Source of the DNA: Tetrahymena thermophila SB210
Lineage: Eukaryota > Ciliophora > Oligohymenophorea > Hymenostomatida > Tetrahymenidae
Assembly: GCF_000189635.1 (NCBI RefSeq)
Contig: NW_002476336.1
Coordinates: 1 to 64,000, forward strand
DNA length: 64,000 nucleotides
Direction: 5' to 3'
Each line of letters begins with the position of its first letter. Position 1 is the stretch's first letter. The translations under genes and the position numbers were made by a program. The notes beneath the pieces are model-generated. The model searched no databases, was not told the DNA's origin, and saw only the letters and a program-made list of their open reading frames with translations. Below, in pieces: positions 49,394 through 63,202 of the stretch.

Positions 49394-52300
49394 TCAAAGA
49401 TCTTCATCTTTAATAATGGCCTAGTTGTTGATATCATATGAGTTAGCTATCTTACTACTATCATCTTACGAGGTAAGGACTTGCTCTGATGTTTTTGATA
49501 AAAAAGAATTTGATACAATTAATTTATTTTGATTTAAAAAATTAGAAGGCTTTAGAGTAGGCGATATATTAGAACCCTAAATTAGGTTTGTTCGAATATT
49601 TATTCTAGATGAATTTTCTTAAATTGCAAAATAATTTTTGTCAATATCTTTTTATTAAGAGCTTCTTAACTCGTCAAAATTAATTTAGTTAACATCACCG
49701 TGCTAGCACAAGAAACTAGTATATCTTGAAGGGTCCTTTTCTCTATTTATGTTAAAGGATTGGTGCAAAGGATTACCATTTTCAGCATAACAGATGACTT
49801 CTAAATTAGGAACATCTCCATTCTTTTTTACATTCTTATTCTTAATATTACGCTCATTTAAAAGTTGCATTTATAATCTATCTTAAAGTTCTATTATCTT
49901 AGAAACCTCAGCTTCTTTTTAATGTCTAGTAACTCTTTTTAAATAATTTAGTAATGAATCCTTTGAAGATTTACCAGCTAGCAATAAGCAGTCAAAAGCA
50001 AAACAGGTAAGAATATTTAACGAAACACACAAATAGAATTTAGAGGATTAAAAGAGAGTAGAGGCAGTTAAAAAAGTACCAGAGAGAATCCAAATATCAC
50101 TTACCCATATATATGCAAAGTATAGTCCAATGCTAGTAAAAATAAAAGCCAACCAGTTCCATATTGTCCACATCTGGGTGTTTAAAGCTAATTTTAAATT
50201 CACCAGCTAAATAAAATAAAAAGTGGTTAATAAAATTTATAAAGCAAAACTCAACTTACTATAATTATAGATGTGTATAAACTAATGCTTGTTGCCCATA
50301 TATCTGCTACATTTCCTTAACTATCTAAGTAACCTTCATTACATATAAAGATAGTAAAGAAAAAGCACAGAGCCCCCTAAAAGGCACCTAAAAAGCCCCA
50401 TTTTAAAAATCTTCCAAACTAAAAGATGTGATTTGCTTATCCTATGTAATACAGCTTAGGATAAAATTATTAAATAATATCATTGTCTTCGTTTGCTATT
50501 TTAGACATTATAACTTTCTCTTCTTTTTCTTCTCCATGTATGCTTCTTTTCTTTCTATAATAAACATCTTCTTCATACACAGACTTAATGACGACAGCTA
50601 GTATTTTGAAAAAAAGTTAATTTCATAAATGAATTACTATTGTCAATAAGAATAGTTACGCCAAAAGGTGAAAATGCAGTTGTAGAGAGTAATGTACCAG
50701 TCATCAAAGATTGATTAACCTGAATATAAAGCAAAGAATGCGAAGAAATACTGAGGGAATGTGAAGACAAAATTTTTGTAAAAAAAGTAAAGAATGCATT
50801 CTGCAACACGAATATAATTTAATCTTCCATGATAGAGCACTAGCTTCCATAAAAATTAGAACTAACCGATAGCGTAATCACTTGCTTAGACAGCTCTCAT
50901 ACCTTCATTTCCATATATTCCTACTCCAATATGTGCTTCTTATATCATATTAACATCGTTAGCACCATCGCCTATAGCTAGAGTTATCTTATTAAGTTTT
51001 TCTTTAACAAGTTTAACAACATCTGCTTTTTGTTTTGGTGTTACTCTGCAACAAATAACACTTTTACACTCAATAATAACCTTTAAAAAGCTATTTTTTC
51101 GTTGATCATCACCTAAAATCCAAGCTTTTAATTTTAAAAACGATCTTATTTAAAAAAAAAGTTTTTTGAAAATGGTATTTTACTTAAAGATTCTCCTTCC
51201 ACAATTAAAGAAAGTCCATCTTTGTGCTGTTATTATAGAATGGGAATTTAATTTGATAAATTTTTTAGTTGGTCATCTATTTTATTATGAATAGTATGAG
51301 ATCCCCTAATATACATAACACCCATTGTAGAAGTAACTAAATTACAGCTTCTACCAATATTTTCAGCAGTTTCTAGTTTATCACCTGTAAGCATCCAAAC
51401 ATTTATGTTTGCCTTCAAGAAATCTCTTAAAACAGCTGGAACATTATCTTATAATCTATCTTCAACTGCAGTCGCTCCTAATAAAATAAAATCTTTTTCT
51501 ATAGTCTCTGCAATAGCCTTTAGCTCTTTTTCCTAATTCGGAATACCAATTGTAGAGTTTATTTTGCTTAAAATATCTTCATATTCTTGTTCAGAAATAA
51601 TTCTTAGAGCAAGGCATAGTGTTCTTAAACCCTTTTGAGAGAACTATTCTAAGCTTTTATCAATATTACTTAAGTATGGTTAATCTACATTCTTTTTAAG
51701 ACGAGCTTTGATGATACTATCAGCGCCTTTTACATACATCTTTATAATACCTTAATCACGCACAATAACAGACATTCTTTTTCTATCTGAATCGAATTCA
51801 AACGAATGTAATAATTCCACTCTTTTTTCTTTTGCTTTTATGCTTAGAACAATTTCTTTTTGATCTAAGCCAGAAAAAGAGTATCCCATATGATTTGCAG
51901 CATCAACTAATGATATTTCATCTGGTGAAGGTCCCTGTTTTATTATAAAATGATTTAAATAATAACCCTATTTAAAATTAAATTACTTGATAAGATTTCC
52001 TTCCATCTTTGCCTTATTGCAAAACGCATTCATGACAAGTTGAAAGCAGCATGAGCAATTCATGTGCTAATTACTTTTAAGTACATATCTCAAATAATTT
52101 TGAATTATCTTATGAACACTAAAATTATATAGGTTTTTATAAAATTTCTGAGGTGTCTTTTTCCTAATCTTAGAGTAAACTTTCAAGATTAACATCCCTA
52201 AAACAATACTCTACTCCTGATTTTTCATCAGTATAAGTAGGTGTTCTCATTCTATTTCCTTTTTCAGCAGTTTTTTAGTTTCTTTCAAAAACTATCTTAG

Positions 52301-54157
52301 GATTTAAATCAATTAAATTGTAATCACCATAAGTTTCCAGTCCACAAATAAGCATTTTAAACTCCATCTTATTGCAAGTTAAAGTACCTGTTTTATCACT
52401 GAACACATGCTAAATTTAGCCTAACTCCTCATTGAGTCCACAAGAAAATACCTATTTTCAAAATAAAAATTAATTTCATCTTTAAGAAAAAAAAAGCTCA
52501 ATTTTACCTTAAGAGGCTTATCATTGAAAATTGAATAGAGTTCTTTGTCCTTCTCCATATAATACCCTTATCCTACCTTAACAAATTCTAAGGAGACTAT
52601 AAGTGATATAGGAATCAAAGTGTTCAACAGTAAAAGATAACTAAGAAAAGTATAAATAAAAGAGGTATTGCATTCTGTTTCAGAGCTCAAATAGATTGTA
52701 AGATTATTAGTATTACGACACATGATCACATTTAAAATAGATACAGAAAAGCACAGAAGAAATTACAGAATCAAGAGATACATGATGTAGCTAATTGATT
52801 ATAAACCATAAAAAATTTAAAAAGAAATTAATTTAAAATGTCTATTGCAAAAAATAAAAAAATTTGATTTCGATCAAAAAATTTTAATTTTAATTAATTC
52901 TGATTATTTTTGATTCTCTATGGTAAAATTTTATAAAAAAATTAGGTTACTGCTTTATTGATATTGCTTCTTTAATATTCAAAGATATTATCACATGAAA
53001 GGCGTGTTTCTTTAGATTTTTATTTAAAATAAATAAGCTTGTAATTAAGCAAGTAACAAATATTTTTTTATTTGTGGAAAATCTTTTTTAAACATTTTTA
53101 TGTTTTTCATTATTTCTATTGAAATTATTTTTCGTGTAACTATTTAAAGCTAAAATAATTTTTATAAGAAATCAATTTACTATTTGAGTTAAAAATTATT
53201 TGTTATTTCTTTCAATTTTCTAATAATTTATGCAAATCATCAATTGTAAAAAAATAAAAAACACGCCTACCTATTGCATTTATGATCAATACAGCTGAAT
53301 TTATTTCTACCTTGATCTGCATTTTTCATAATTTTAGTATCTTAACCTGTATATACAACTAAACCCATCGCCCACTCGTTATTCTTTATCCTGCTACCTC
53401 TAAGCAGTAAATTCTTTATATTAACAGAAAACTTTTTGTTTGGGAATATATCTGTTTAAATGCACCCCTCAAAGAAATGTAAATGTGGATTTGGCATACT
53501 ACAACTAACCTATCCATTAAAGTTTTAAGGAAGAACCTATTTTTCAAGTGCAATACTATTAGCTATGTCAAAGAATTTGTTTTGAAGCTCTGGTATAGTC
53601 ATTCTTGGCTTAAGGTTCTTCTCTCCATCTAAAGAAGATGTTTCGATAAAAGCTTAGCCAGTTTGAAGAGAAGAGCACAATATAATAGCATCTGATGCTA
53701 TAATTTCATTTTCTTAAACATAAATTATATCTCCTACAATTACATTAGCCCATTTCATTTTTGTCCATTTGTTATTTCGCCAAATTATGCACTCAGAACT
53801 GTTCATTTCATTATCTGATTTATGACGTTTAATATCTTCTAACCCTTCTCTCAGCATACTTAGTGCAATAACAAAGACTAGTGGAGCTATTGCACTTGCT
53901 GGATTTTAAGTCGAAATAATAGGAAAACACTAAAGAATAGCTGTGAACAAAAAATACCAATTTGCATACTTTTTAAACTAAATCAAAATACTTTTAGGCA
54001 AAAAGGTGATAATATTATATTTAGAGGTTTTAACGAAGTTAGAAATAAACTTGAATGCCTTATTATTGAGTTGATAATTTTCTCCAAAAAATAATTTTCT
54101 TTCCTTTATTTCTGAAAGGTTGCTCATTCTTCTTTGAGAATTAACATTTTTACTCAT
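49394..54157 (-). CDS. P4-type ATPase (phospholipid flippase)
   Basis: Seven exons (54157-53271, 52790-52508, 52451-51987, 51934-51184, 51124-50660, 50597-50260, 50206-49394), 1333 residues. P4-ATPases move aminophospholipids to the cytosolic leaflet and drive vesicle budding at Golgi, endosome and plasma membranes. All landmarks are present: [12 protein letters not shown] (actuator loop), [10 protein letters not shown] (the P4 PISL motif in M4), [16 protein letters not shown] with the phosphorylated Asp409, [79 protein letters not shown], and the M7-M10 region with [10 protein letters not shown]. The actuator motif is DGEK, not the usual DGET. The C-terminal cytosolic tail of about 200 residues is N/S-rich. 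Introns are 52-62 nt except the first, 480 nt (52791-53270). Confidence 0.96.
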
Positions 54158-54937
54158 GATATTATACTTTGATTTCCTTTATTTGCTATAAATGGAGTTA
54201 TGTTTAGCTTACTTTTCTATAAAATAATAGATTTTTCCTAATTAATAAATCCTGCGAAGACTATTTATAATATATGGAAGGGTACTTGCTAACTATTTTT
54301 TAAGCTTCTTTTGATTGAAGATTTTTACTTTATCTTCTAAACTATATGTCCTAAGTATTACAATAGCTATTAACTTATTTTAATAATTATTATTTGAATA
54401 AAAAGATAGAAATTTAATTAATAACAATCCTTTAAAAATTATAAATGGTATAAAATTTACTCAATTAACAACCCTTCATAATTTAATTAATAAAAATAGG
54501 AAATAAAATTTCTTTTTGATTGTAAGCAATAATAGAATCAATTTTTGTTTAATTACTTAAGGATTTACTTACATGAAAACTATTATTTTAGTCAACATCG
54601 ATCTCGCATATTACTAAAAAAATAAACCTCATATTTCTATTTTTTTATCAAAAAAAAATTATTAATTGCATAAAAAAAAATATAAATTGAAAAATATATA
54701 TTTTTTTTTATCTTTACAAATTATAATTTTAACAAAGTCTTTATTTCTTTTTAATAAATACTTTAGGTCTTTATTTAGTAGAGATTATCATTACAACCTT
54801 CAATTAAAATTTATTATTTTTAAACAAACCATATTTTTACAAAGAAATTTTGTTTAATTTTAGAGAAATTATTAAAATTTATAATGTTGACTTTTAAAAC
54901 AGTATAAAAAAACATAAATCTGATAAAAAATATATTT
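54158..54937. other. Intergenic spacer
   Basis: About 0.8 kb between two minus-strand genes, the 3' flank of VPS51 and the promoter side of the flippase. A 63-codon plus-strand frame at 54666-54857 is hydrophobic spacer translation. Confidence 0.55.
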
Positions 54938-57707
54938 TCATAATTTTAGCTAAGTTCTTTTAGAAATTGAAATTTAATCTAATATATTCTATTCTAAAGA
55001 TGAAACTTCTAAAGTATTATCCTTGGCGCTTTCTATCATTTCATAATAAGATGCAATTACAAAATTTTCATCATCATCAGATATCATTTCATAAAAGATT
55101 TGCACTATGAAAAAGAGATCACACTGCAATTTTTAGTATCCAAATTTAGTGTATATCTTCACTTTTCTAACTCTCTCTATTAAGGCTTTGAGGATGGCCT
55201 TCAAAAGGCAAACCATCAAGCTATTTCTATTAAATAATAGCTTTGATGGATCAAAAACTTTACTCTTTTTAACTAAAATACGCTAGACTTCTATGTTAAG
55301 ATCACTATCTTACTTGATAAAAGAACCTTTTTTTGTCAAACCTCTTTTTGCATCTGGGAAAAATAAATCTAATTCCAAAAGAATTTGTCTCACTTTTTCA
55401 GCTAAGGAAAGAATTGGTTGACTTATTTCAGTCGGTTATGCTAAATTGCTTGAAGATGTCCAGTTAGAATCTTCAAAATATTAATCAAGGCTGAGCAAGA
55501 CTTCTTCACTTAAAGCTTAAACATAGTTAACATAGTTTAGACTATGTTCGTATTTGCACTCCTATTTCAATCTAGGTATGACTTAGCCATCAATAAGACT
55601 GATTTCTTGCTCATAAAATCTATTTTTATAAAAATTATATATATATATCATTTAAATATTAGCTCCAATTTAATTACTCATAGAGTCCGTGCTAAACACT
55701 GAAAAGGGATTTAACTGCTTATTCGTTAGATTAAATCAAAACTTCATAAATTCTGTTAATTTATTTGTTTTCATAAATTTACAAAAACTAATTAGCAAAT
55801 ATGAAATAAGTTGTATTTTCAGGGGCTGCTTTATAGTTTTTAAGAAGATCTGTAAAAAGAGGATTAGTTTCTTTTAACTATTATTAGCTAGTAGCTAGAT
55901 TGTTTAGCAACGAAAGATTCTCAACAGAAACTTAATTTTATCTCAATGTCATTATCTTGAAAACTAGTTTGGCAAATTCTGCAATTTAAATATTAATTAG
56001 CCCTATAAAAACATCATGAGTTCTCAAGTATTAAACATCCCAATAGAGGAAAGATTTAAGTTCAAGACAAGTCCATTAAACCATACAATCTAATTTATTT
56101 TTCATGACATCTGTTAAATACATTATTTCCTTATAAGTAAATGATTCAGCTTCAGCAAAGCTATTTTTAATTTTAGGAATAATATTTTCTTATTCAATTT
56201 GCAAACACTATTCTTTGCACGAGATGACTAATTTCAAAAATTCTTAACGTAAATTTGTGAAGCAGTTTAGAACTTGTCCTCTGCAAACTTTTTCTACAAG
56301 CTCTGAGAATTTATCTGAAACGCTGGTTTTGAAATTGCGCTTAATATAAGGGTTGTTGAAGATAATATCAGTGAAGCAATTATTGAGTAATTTAAAGCAT
56401 TCGCTTACCTATATAAAATATTTTTAAATAGATTTTTATCAAAATTTAATTTACTTCTATGTATGTGATTTTTTTTGACATTTTTGTGTTTATTTCCTCT
56501 AAAATGTACATAAAGATTTCTCTTATAGTTTGTTCAATAATTTCATCTCTCTAACTAAAATATCTGATGTTATCACCTAATTCTTTGAGCAGGAATTATA
56601 ACTCAACTTTTAATTCAGAGAATATTTTATTAATAAGCTAGTTAACTAACCAAATGATTGTTCCTTCTTATCCTACCTCCATTTCGACTATTTCGTTTTG
56701 AATTTACTTAAAAAATGTTCCTAGTTCATCCATATTTACTAAATACTTCTTTGACTTCAAGAAAGCTTCTAGCTTATCTGAGTAGTTAAAATCTTAGTGG
56801 TGATTCTAATTATTAGTATAACTATAAGTCAAAGAAGAATTAATAATGTCTTGAGTCATTTACTTGAATCTATCTTTAATAATCTTTAAATAGTTTCTAA
56901 GGACAGACTCCTAATCTTGCATCATTTATATTAGTTTGTTTGTTACGTGTCTTAATTCTGAAGTGTTAATTTAACCTACCTAATTTTGAATTGGTTTCAA
57001 TAAACTTACTAACTGAGTTTGAGGTTTGTAGGAATTTTAAATCTTCCATAAAACGCTTCTAGTTTCTTCAACTTTATCTATAGAGTCTTTATAAATGGGC
57101 TTAATAAGTGGCTCCTCTTAAAACTCGTCAAGTTTCTTAAAGCATTCCTAATATTTTTCAATTTTAAAATATTGCAAATTTGAAAATATAATTTTCAAAC
57201 AGATAATTTGCAATAACAAATATTTACTTTGTAAGCTTCAATAGAGTTATTAAAAATATTTGCATAATAGATTTCTCCTTGTTCTACCATCTGTTTGTAT
57301 GCTTATAAGTCTTCAGCTAAAATTTCGGGGAATCTGCAGAGCATATTTAGTTTCTCCAAGTCAACTTTAATTGTGTTAAGTTTTTAAATTTCGTTTCTCT
57401 TTATACTAAGTGATTCATCAACCTTTGTTGATAAACTAGTAATCTTATTCATGGATTCTTCTAAAACTTTCATTTTGTCATCCACTTTAAATATATCACT
57501 CTTCATTTTTTTAACTGTATCAATAGAGCTGATAAAACGAGAGTAATTCTAAAATACTAACGATTGAATTTCCTAATCATAATTTTTTATTTCTTATTAT
57601 ACTGTATTATTCTTCCTAATAAGTTCTTATATGGAGCGCTCTTTTAAGAAATGAGTAATATATTTCTATGGGTCAAACGCACTTGAATCAATATCTAATG
57701 GATCCAT
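54938..57707 (-). CDS. VPS51: VPS51, GARP/EARP tethering complex subunit
   Basis: Four exons (57707-57228, 57147-56455, 56408-55678, 55619-54938), 861 residues. VPS51 is part of the GARP and EARP complexes that tether endosome-derived vesicles at the trans-Golgi network and recycling endosomes. The N-terminus is diagnostic: DPQKYITHFLKERSIQELI, then QSLVFQNYSRFISSIDTVKK with MKSDIFKVDDKM and SLSIKRNEIQKLNTIKVDLE, matching the Vps51/Exo84/COG1 family region. A long helical body follows and the C-terminus ends with a conserved-looking block (KIYTKFGYQKLQCDLFFIVQ). Introns of 80, 46 and 58 nt were placed by phase. It is transcribed in the same direction as the flippase and diverges from the channel gene at 58561. 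Confidence 0.9.
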
Positions 57708-58560
57708 TTCTCTAAATATTTAAAAATATTTCTAATAAAACTAACTAACTATGTATATTTAATATCAAAGTTTTTCAATATTATTTATTTGATAAAATAA
57801 AAGATATATGAGTCAATAATTATTTATTAAAGTTATATGAATTAAATAGTAAAAATAAATTTTTTCAACATAACACAAAATTTATTTTTAAGATATAAAT
57901 TTTTGATAATCATTTTTTAATATTTTCTAAAATAGAAATTAATTTACTTACAATAGCTGTTCATTAATAAAATAAGGTGTGTGAATTTTCTTTTTTAAAA
58001 GATTTTAATTTCAAAGTAAATAAAAATTTTTAACATGAAATCTGATCAACTCTTTTTAAATTTTTTTTAAATGTTTAATACTAAAAAAATTGAATATTTA
58101 AACAAAAATAGACTTCTTACTTTAAATTGAGATCTCTTTAAAATTATAAATGTTAAAAATAAGAGAACAATTAATAGCTAATTAAAGTTATTTATAAAAA
58201 TTTTTCTAAAACTAATTTATAAAAATAAATATTCTCAATAACAAATTAGTATTTAAGTAATTAAATTTAGATATAACATAGTTTTTTAATTGTATTATTT
58301 ACTTTAATATAAAGTTAAATTTAATTATTATTACTGAAAAAAAAAAATTCTGAGCTTATGAACTATCATACTAATGAATACTTTATTTTGGTTTTTTTAT
58401 AAAAAAATTATTTGAAAACTGTTAATAGTTTAATGAAGCAATAATTAATATACATGTTTTTTTAAAATGTAGAATCAATTACTGGTAATAAAAATACATT
58501 TAATTAAACTAAAGAAATAATAAACTTGATTTGTAACAAATTTATTAATAAACAAGCAGT
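57708..58560. other. Divergent intergenic region
   Basis: About 0.85 kb of AT-rich DNA between divergent VPS51 and channel genes. No gene or repeat recognised. Confidence 0.6.
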
Positions 58561-61500
58561 ATGCATAACCAACAAGGCTAAATATTTAATTATTAATCGA
58601 ATGAAGATTGGAAAGAGCTATAGAAGCTTAATAGAAGAAAGGAAGAGTCTTTTTAATCAGATTTGCCAGATATTTTTTCAACCTCATAATTAAAATCACC
58701 ATAGTATGTAGATAAAATGAATTACTTGCAAGTGAAAAATATTGAAATCTGCTCACCAAGGATTGAATTTTTCAATAATAAAAATTTATAAGAGGATTCA
58801 ATTGCAGAAAAATTTAATAACAAGGAAAATCTTGAAGAATTATCAGCCACTCGCAATCCTGATCAATCTAAGAATTTGCTCTTTTTGATACCCTAAAGAG
58901 CTAGTTAATAAAATCTCTCTCAGCTGGTAAGCTATAAAAATAATGAAAGCGCTACATTAGCTTTAAGTAAAGGATAAAACAACGGTCTAAAAAATATATA
59001 AAATATAGCAAACAATAATATTAATATGATAATGAATCTCAAAAAGAAGGTGAGTCTATTCATTTAGCAATATACACTATTTGGAAAGTCTTCTTTGCTA
59101 GATAAAAATCCAATCATTCGTAGAATGATAAATGATAAATCAGATGGAAACTTAGAAAGCAGCTAAACATTCATGAAAAAATTATTTAATTTTCTTTATT
59201 GTAAAGGGTTTTTCAAATTTATTGAATTAAAGATTTTTAAAAACTTGGATTTTAATATGATATCACCATAAAAAAGCTGGCTTTTTGTATGGAAATTGTT
59301 CTTGATCTTTTATAACTATTTATTTATGCTATGTTTATCGTTTATTATAGTTTTTTCAGCAACTAAGGAAAACAAATATATTGAAAATTGTATCTTAGGC
59401 ATTACATTTTATCTATGGATGGTAGAAATAATTTTAAAGCTTAACACAGCTACTTTTTATAAAACGCATTTATTCAACACAAGATTGTAAGTATTCAATT
59501 TATATTTTAAAAATTAGCTCATATTTGATGTAGTTCCCCTCATTCTTTTAGCTAGTCCTAACGATCATTCGATAGCTAGCTTGTTTATATTTAGAGTACC
59601 TATTTTTTTGAAGATTGTTAATATTTATAAAGATAAGTAAGAAATGGAAAAGAACTTAATGATGATTATGGATAATTTTTTTTACATTTAACTGATTAAT
59701 TTGATAGTAAATTTATTTCTTATTGGACATGTAATTGCTTGTATTTGGTATGCTATATCGATTATAGATTAAAATTACTTAAATAATGAAGATTCTTGGG
59801 TTAAATCAAGTATTAGTACAAATGGAGTGTGGTGGGAATATTATTTAAACGCATTCTATTGGTCTTTTACATTAATGGCAACAGGTTCAAATATTGCAAG
59901 TACAATTTTGGAAATGTTTTTCACTTCTATAGCAATGATATTTATAATAACTATTTTTGGCTATATGGTCAGTATGATTGGCATAATTCTTGAAGAGATG
60001 AACAAGATGAATGAAAATAAATTAAGAGATATTAATATTATTAACAAGTATATGAAAAGAAAGCATATAACAAAGTAAGCAGTAGATTTATTTATATTTA
60101 TCTATTTAACATTTATTATTTTTTTACCTTTTAAATATATGAAATATTTAAGTATTGTTTTTTACTAAAAAAAAAAATAAATAGAGATTTGAAAGCAAGA
60201 GTAAACTTAGACTTAGAATATCTTTATTTAAGAAGTATGAAATAAAAATCAGATGATGAATATAATGTTTTATCAAAAATATCTCCAGATTTACAAAATG
60301 AAATTAAAATTGAATATACCAGAAATATAATTTCTAAAATTAAATGTTTGATGAACAATTTTAGTGAAAGCACTATAAATCAAGTTTGCTTAGAACTCTA
60401 AGAAGAGTTTTATTCTCCAAATTAAATTTTATTTAATCAAGAAGAGATAGGCGATTCTTCTCTCATTTTCTTGGTATCTGGTTAAAGTAATAAATTAATT
60501 GCTTTAGAATTTTTCAATTTTTTTTTGTTAAAGAAAAAATTAAAAAAATAGTTGAGCTATTCTAGAACATAAAATTCTTAAAATAAAATGAAGATTCAAA
60601 TTCTTCTGAAACAATGAAACAAATGTATGAATATTCTAAAATTTAATTCAATAATTTAAATAATTAATTTTAAAAAGAGACAACAAAATAGAAAAACAAT
60701 CTAAACTTATCTACTCTCATAAGAAAGGTTCTGTATTTGGAGAATTAAATTTTTTTACTGGAATGGGAAGAACTCTAACTGCTAAATCGAAACAGTTCTC
60801 AACGGTACTTAAGTTAAGAAGAGACAGCTTTTTGAATATTATCAAAAATAACCAGTAGGATTTTGAAAAATTTTGTGAAATTAGAGACAAGATTTTAATG
60901 TATTCAGATATTAGTCCTTTAGAATAAAATTGCTAAATTTGTTTAAGTCCTAATCATTTTGAAAGTTAGTGCATACAAGCACATATAAACAAAAAAAATC
61001 CTTTTTTGTTTGCTAAATTTAACTATTCAGTTACTTAAGACAGAGAATATTAATTTAAGAGGAATAGGACTTAAAAAGTTAATGTAATTTCAGCTCTACA
61101 AAAAGTGCAAGAGAAAGCAGAATAGATTTAGTAAAATTATGAACTCTCCAGTTTTAAAAATCCAGAAGATAATACAGAATAGCCTTCTTTATAAGATTAA
61201 GATGATGATGAAGACGATGAAGATGAATATACTTATGATAAATCAAGTCCCTAAAATGAAGAAGCTTAGAATTCTAAATTGTCTAATTTAATTAATTATG
61301 AAAAAGATCTAGAATACTCTATTACTCAAGAACAATAAATTACCTATCCTGTATCAAGATTTTCTTTATAAAATGGATTTACTATAGAAGATAAAACTAG
61401 AAAAACAAGCTAATCAATTTATAGAAATGAAATTTAGCCCTAATCACCAAAAGAAGCAAGAGATTCCCTATTAAAAAATAATTTGTATGATGAAAGTTTA

Positions 61501-62340
61501 AGCATTAACATACAAACTTAATATAATAATTTAACTAACACACCAAAAGCTTAATCTAGAGGAGTAACTTAGTACTAAAGTTCAGCAGAAAGAACAGAAT
61601 TCACTGCATTTATGAAAGAAATGGTAAGATTTTATTTTAATTACATCTTAATTTGTATTTAAATACAGTAAATAAATCCTTTTTCATTTTCATCCCATTT
61701 AATTTTCATTATTTTCCTGAAATTATAAATGTATGCTTAAAAATATAGGGAGGGGGTTGGGTTAGTGAAAATTAATTAAATGAAGATTTAAACGATAAAA
61801 GAAAATACTTTTAATTTTAAATTAGAAGTTTTTTATTTCAAAAAATGTTTTTCAATATGAATAATTAGAGTTAATTAAGTTTGTAAAAAAAATAAATAAT
61901 AAATATCTTTTTAAAAGAATCAGTAAGACTCTATTAGAGAACAAGATCTTATTTAAAAGGAATTATTGAAAAAAAATAGAAATCAAAAAGTTTTCTAAGA
62001 AAATATGAGAAGATATAGTTTAAAAACAGATAATACTAAAAAAAAAAGTAAATATAATAATCGAAGATCAACTTATCTTGAAATCGATTTGTTTAAAGCT
62101 AATGACATTCATCAGAAGTAATTGCTACACAACCACGAAATTACTTTCTATGAAAGACAAGTTACCCATAGCCTATGGAATTTAGATGGAATTAAAGTCT
62201 ATTCTAATTATTTCCCAAGTGGAAACTATGTTTCTGCTATAACTAAATTTAATTAACTACGAAAGAAGTGTCTTAAATTAAGATAATTATCCTTATAAGA
62301 TAAATAAAAAAGTTCTGGTAAAAAAAAGACAAATCAATGA
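58561..62340 (+). CDS. Six-helix channel with cyclic nucleotide-binding domain, atypical pore, CCHC knuckle
   Basis: Five exons (58561-60074, 60185-60486, 60552-60624, 60678-61623, 61918-62340), 1085 residues. The N-terminus of about 210 residues is low complexity. Membrane helices start at SWLFVWKLFLIFYNYLFML. The S5-pore-S6 part reads LIGHVIACIWYAISI, NAFYWSFTLMATGSNIAST and FIITIFGYMVSMIG. The cNBD is split by two small introns and contains DSSLIFLVSGQIELF, KKGSVFGELNFFTGMGRT and FSTVLKLRRDSF. A CX2CX4HX4C knuckle (C715-C728) follows, then an acidic D/E run and a low-complexity tail. The filter position reads TLMATGSNIA instead of T(V/I)GYGD. Splicing between 60487 and 60677 was chosen because it restores a normal cNBD. 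The last intron (61624-61917) is the least certain boundary. Confidence 0.85.
61748..61765 (+). other. G-rich telomere-like run inside an intron
   Basis: GGGAGGGGGTTGGGTTAG lies in the last intron of the channel gene. It contains GGGGGTTGGG, close to the telomeric G4T2 unit, and three G-runs within 14 nt, in DNA that is otherwise very G-poor. Confidence 0.7.
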
Positions 62341-63202
62341 AAATTAAATTTAAGTTCTCAATGTTATTTTGTTAAAATTAAATTATAAGTTAAGTAATGT
62401 GTTATTGTATAATAACAGCATTAAAACTTTTATATTAGTTATTTAATGTGTCTTAAATTATTTTCTATAAAATTTATTTCATTAATTATTTATTAAATTT
62501 AGTTAATTAATTAATTTTTAAGTTTTAATTTTTAATAATGAATAAATTTATTGTTTATTCTTTAATATATTTACATATTTTTTGGGTGGTAGCTTAAAAT
62601 GGGGAGAATTATTTATAAATATTTTTAGTTATTTTTTGCTGACTTTTTTAAAGATAAAATATACAAATTTGTTAATACTAAAATTTAATTAGTATTGTGT
62701 TTTTAGAAATTTAATGTTTAATGAGAAGCTTTTAATCAATTTTGATACAAAATATAAAATGCTAAACTTATTGATTGAAAAATACATCTTATAAGTTTTA
62801 TTTTTTATAAAAGAAGATTCCTAATCATTTTATTTTAAAGTGAAAGAGGAGGAAACTTAAAATAAATATTCTTATATATAATCATTAATTTAATAGCTGT
62901 TTATTGGTCATATCATTAAATTAATTATTTTATTTGATAATATTTTTAACTATAATTTCAAATTAATTTCAATTAACTATCTTTTTATAAAGATTTATTT
63001 GTTTTCCTATGAAGTGAGTGCTATTTATTTATTTTACTTATTTATTAAAATTGGTATTTTTGTTGGATAAATTAAATGTAAAGCCATACACACTCTATTC
63101 GTAATTTAACATATAATAAAAATAAAAATTTATATCTTAATTATTTAAGTGTATATTCTTTATTGGAATATTTAAAGACTATATGTTTTAAAATTTTTTT
63201 TT
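62341..63202. other. Convergent intergenic region
   Basis: About 0.86 kb of AT-rich spacer between convergent genes; no gene or structured element recognised. Confidence 0.6.

Noticed and set aside
50585-50809. A separate 74-codon minus-strand protein within the flippase.
   Set aside because: The real reading is another frame in the same strand, spliced at 50598-50659, which gives the conserved P4-ATPase sequence before and after.
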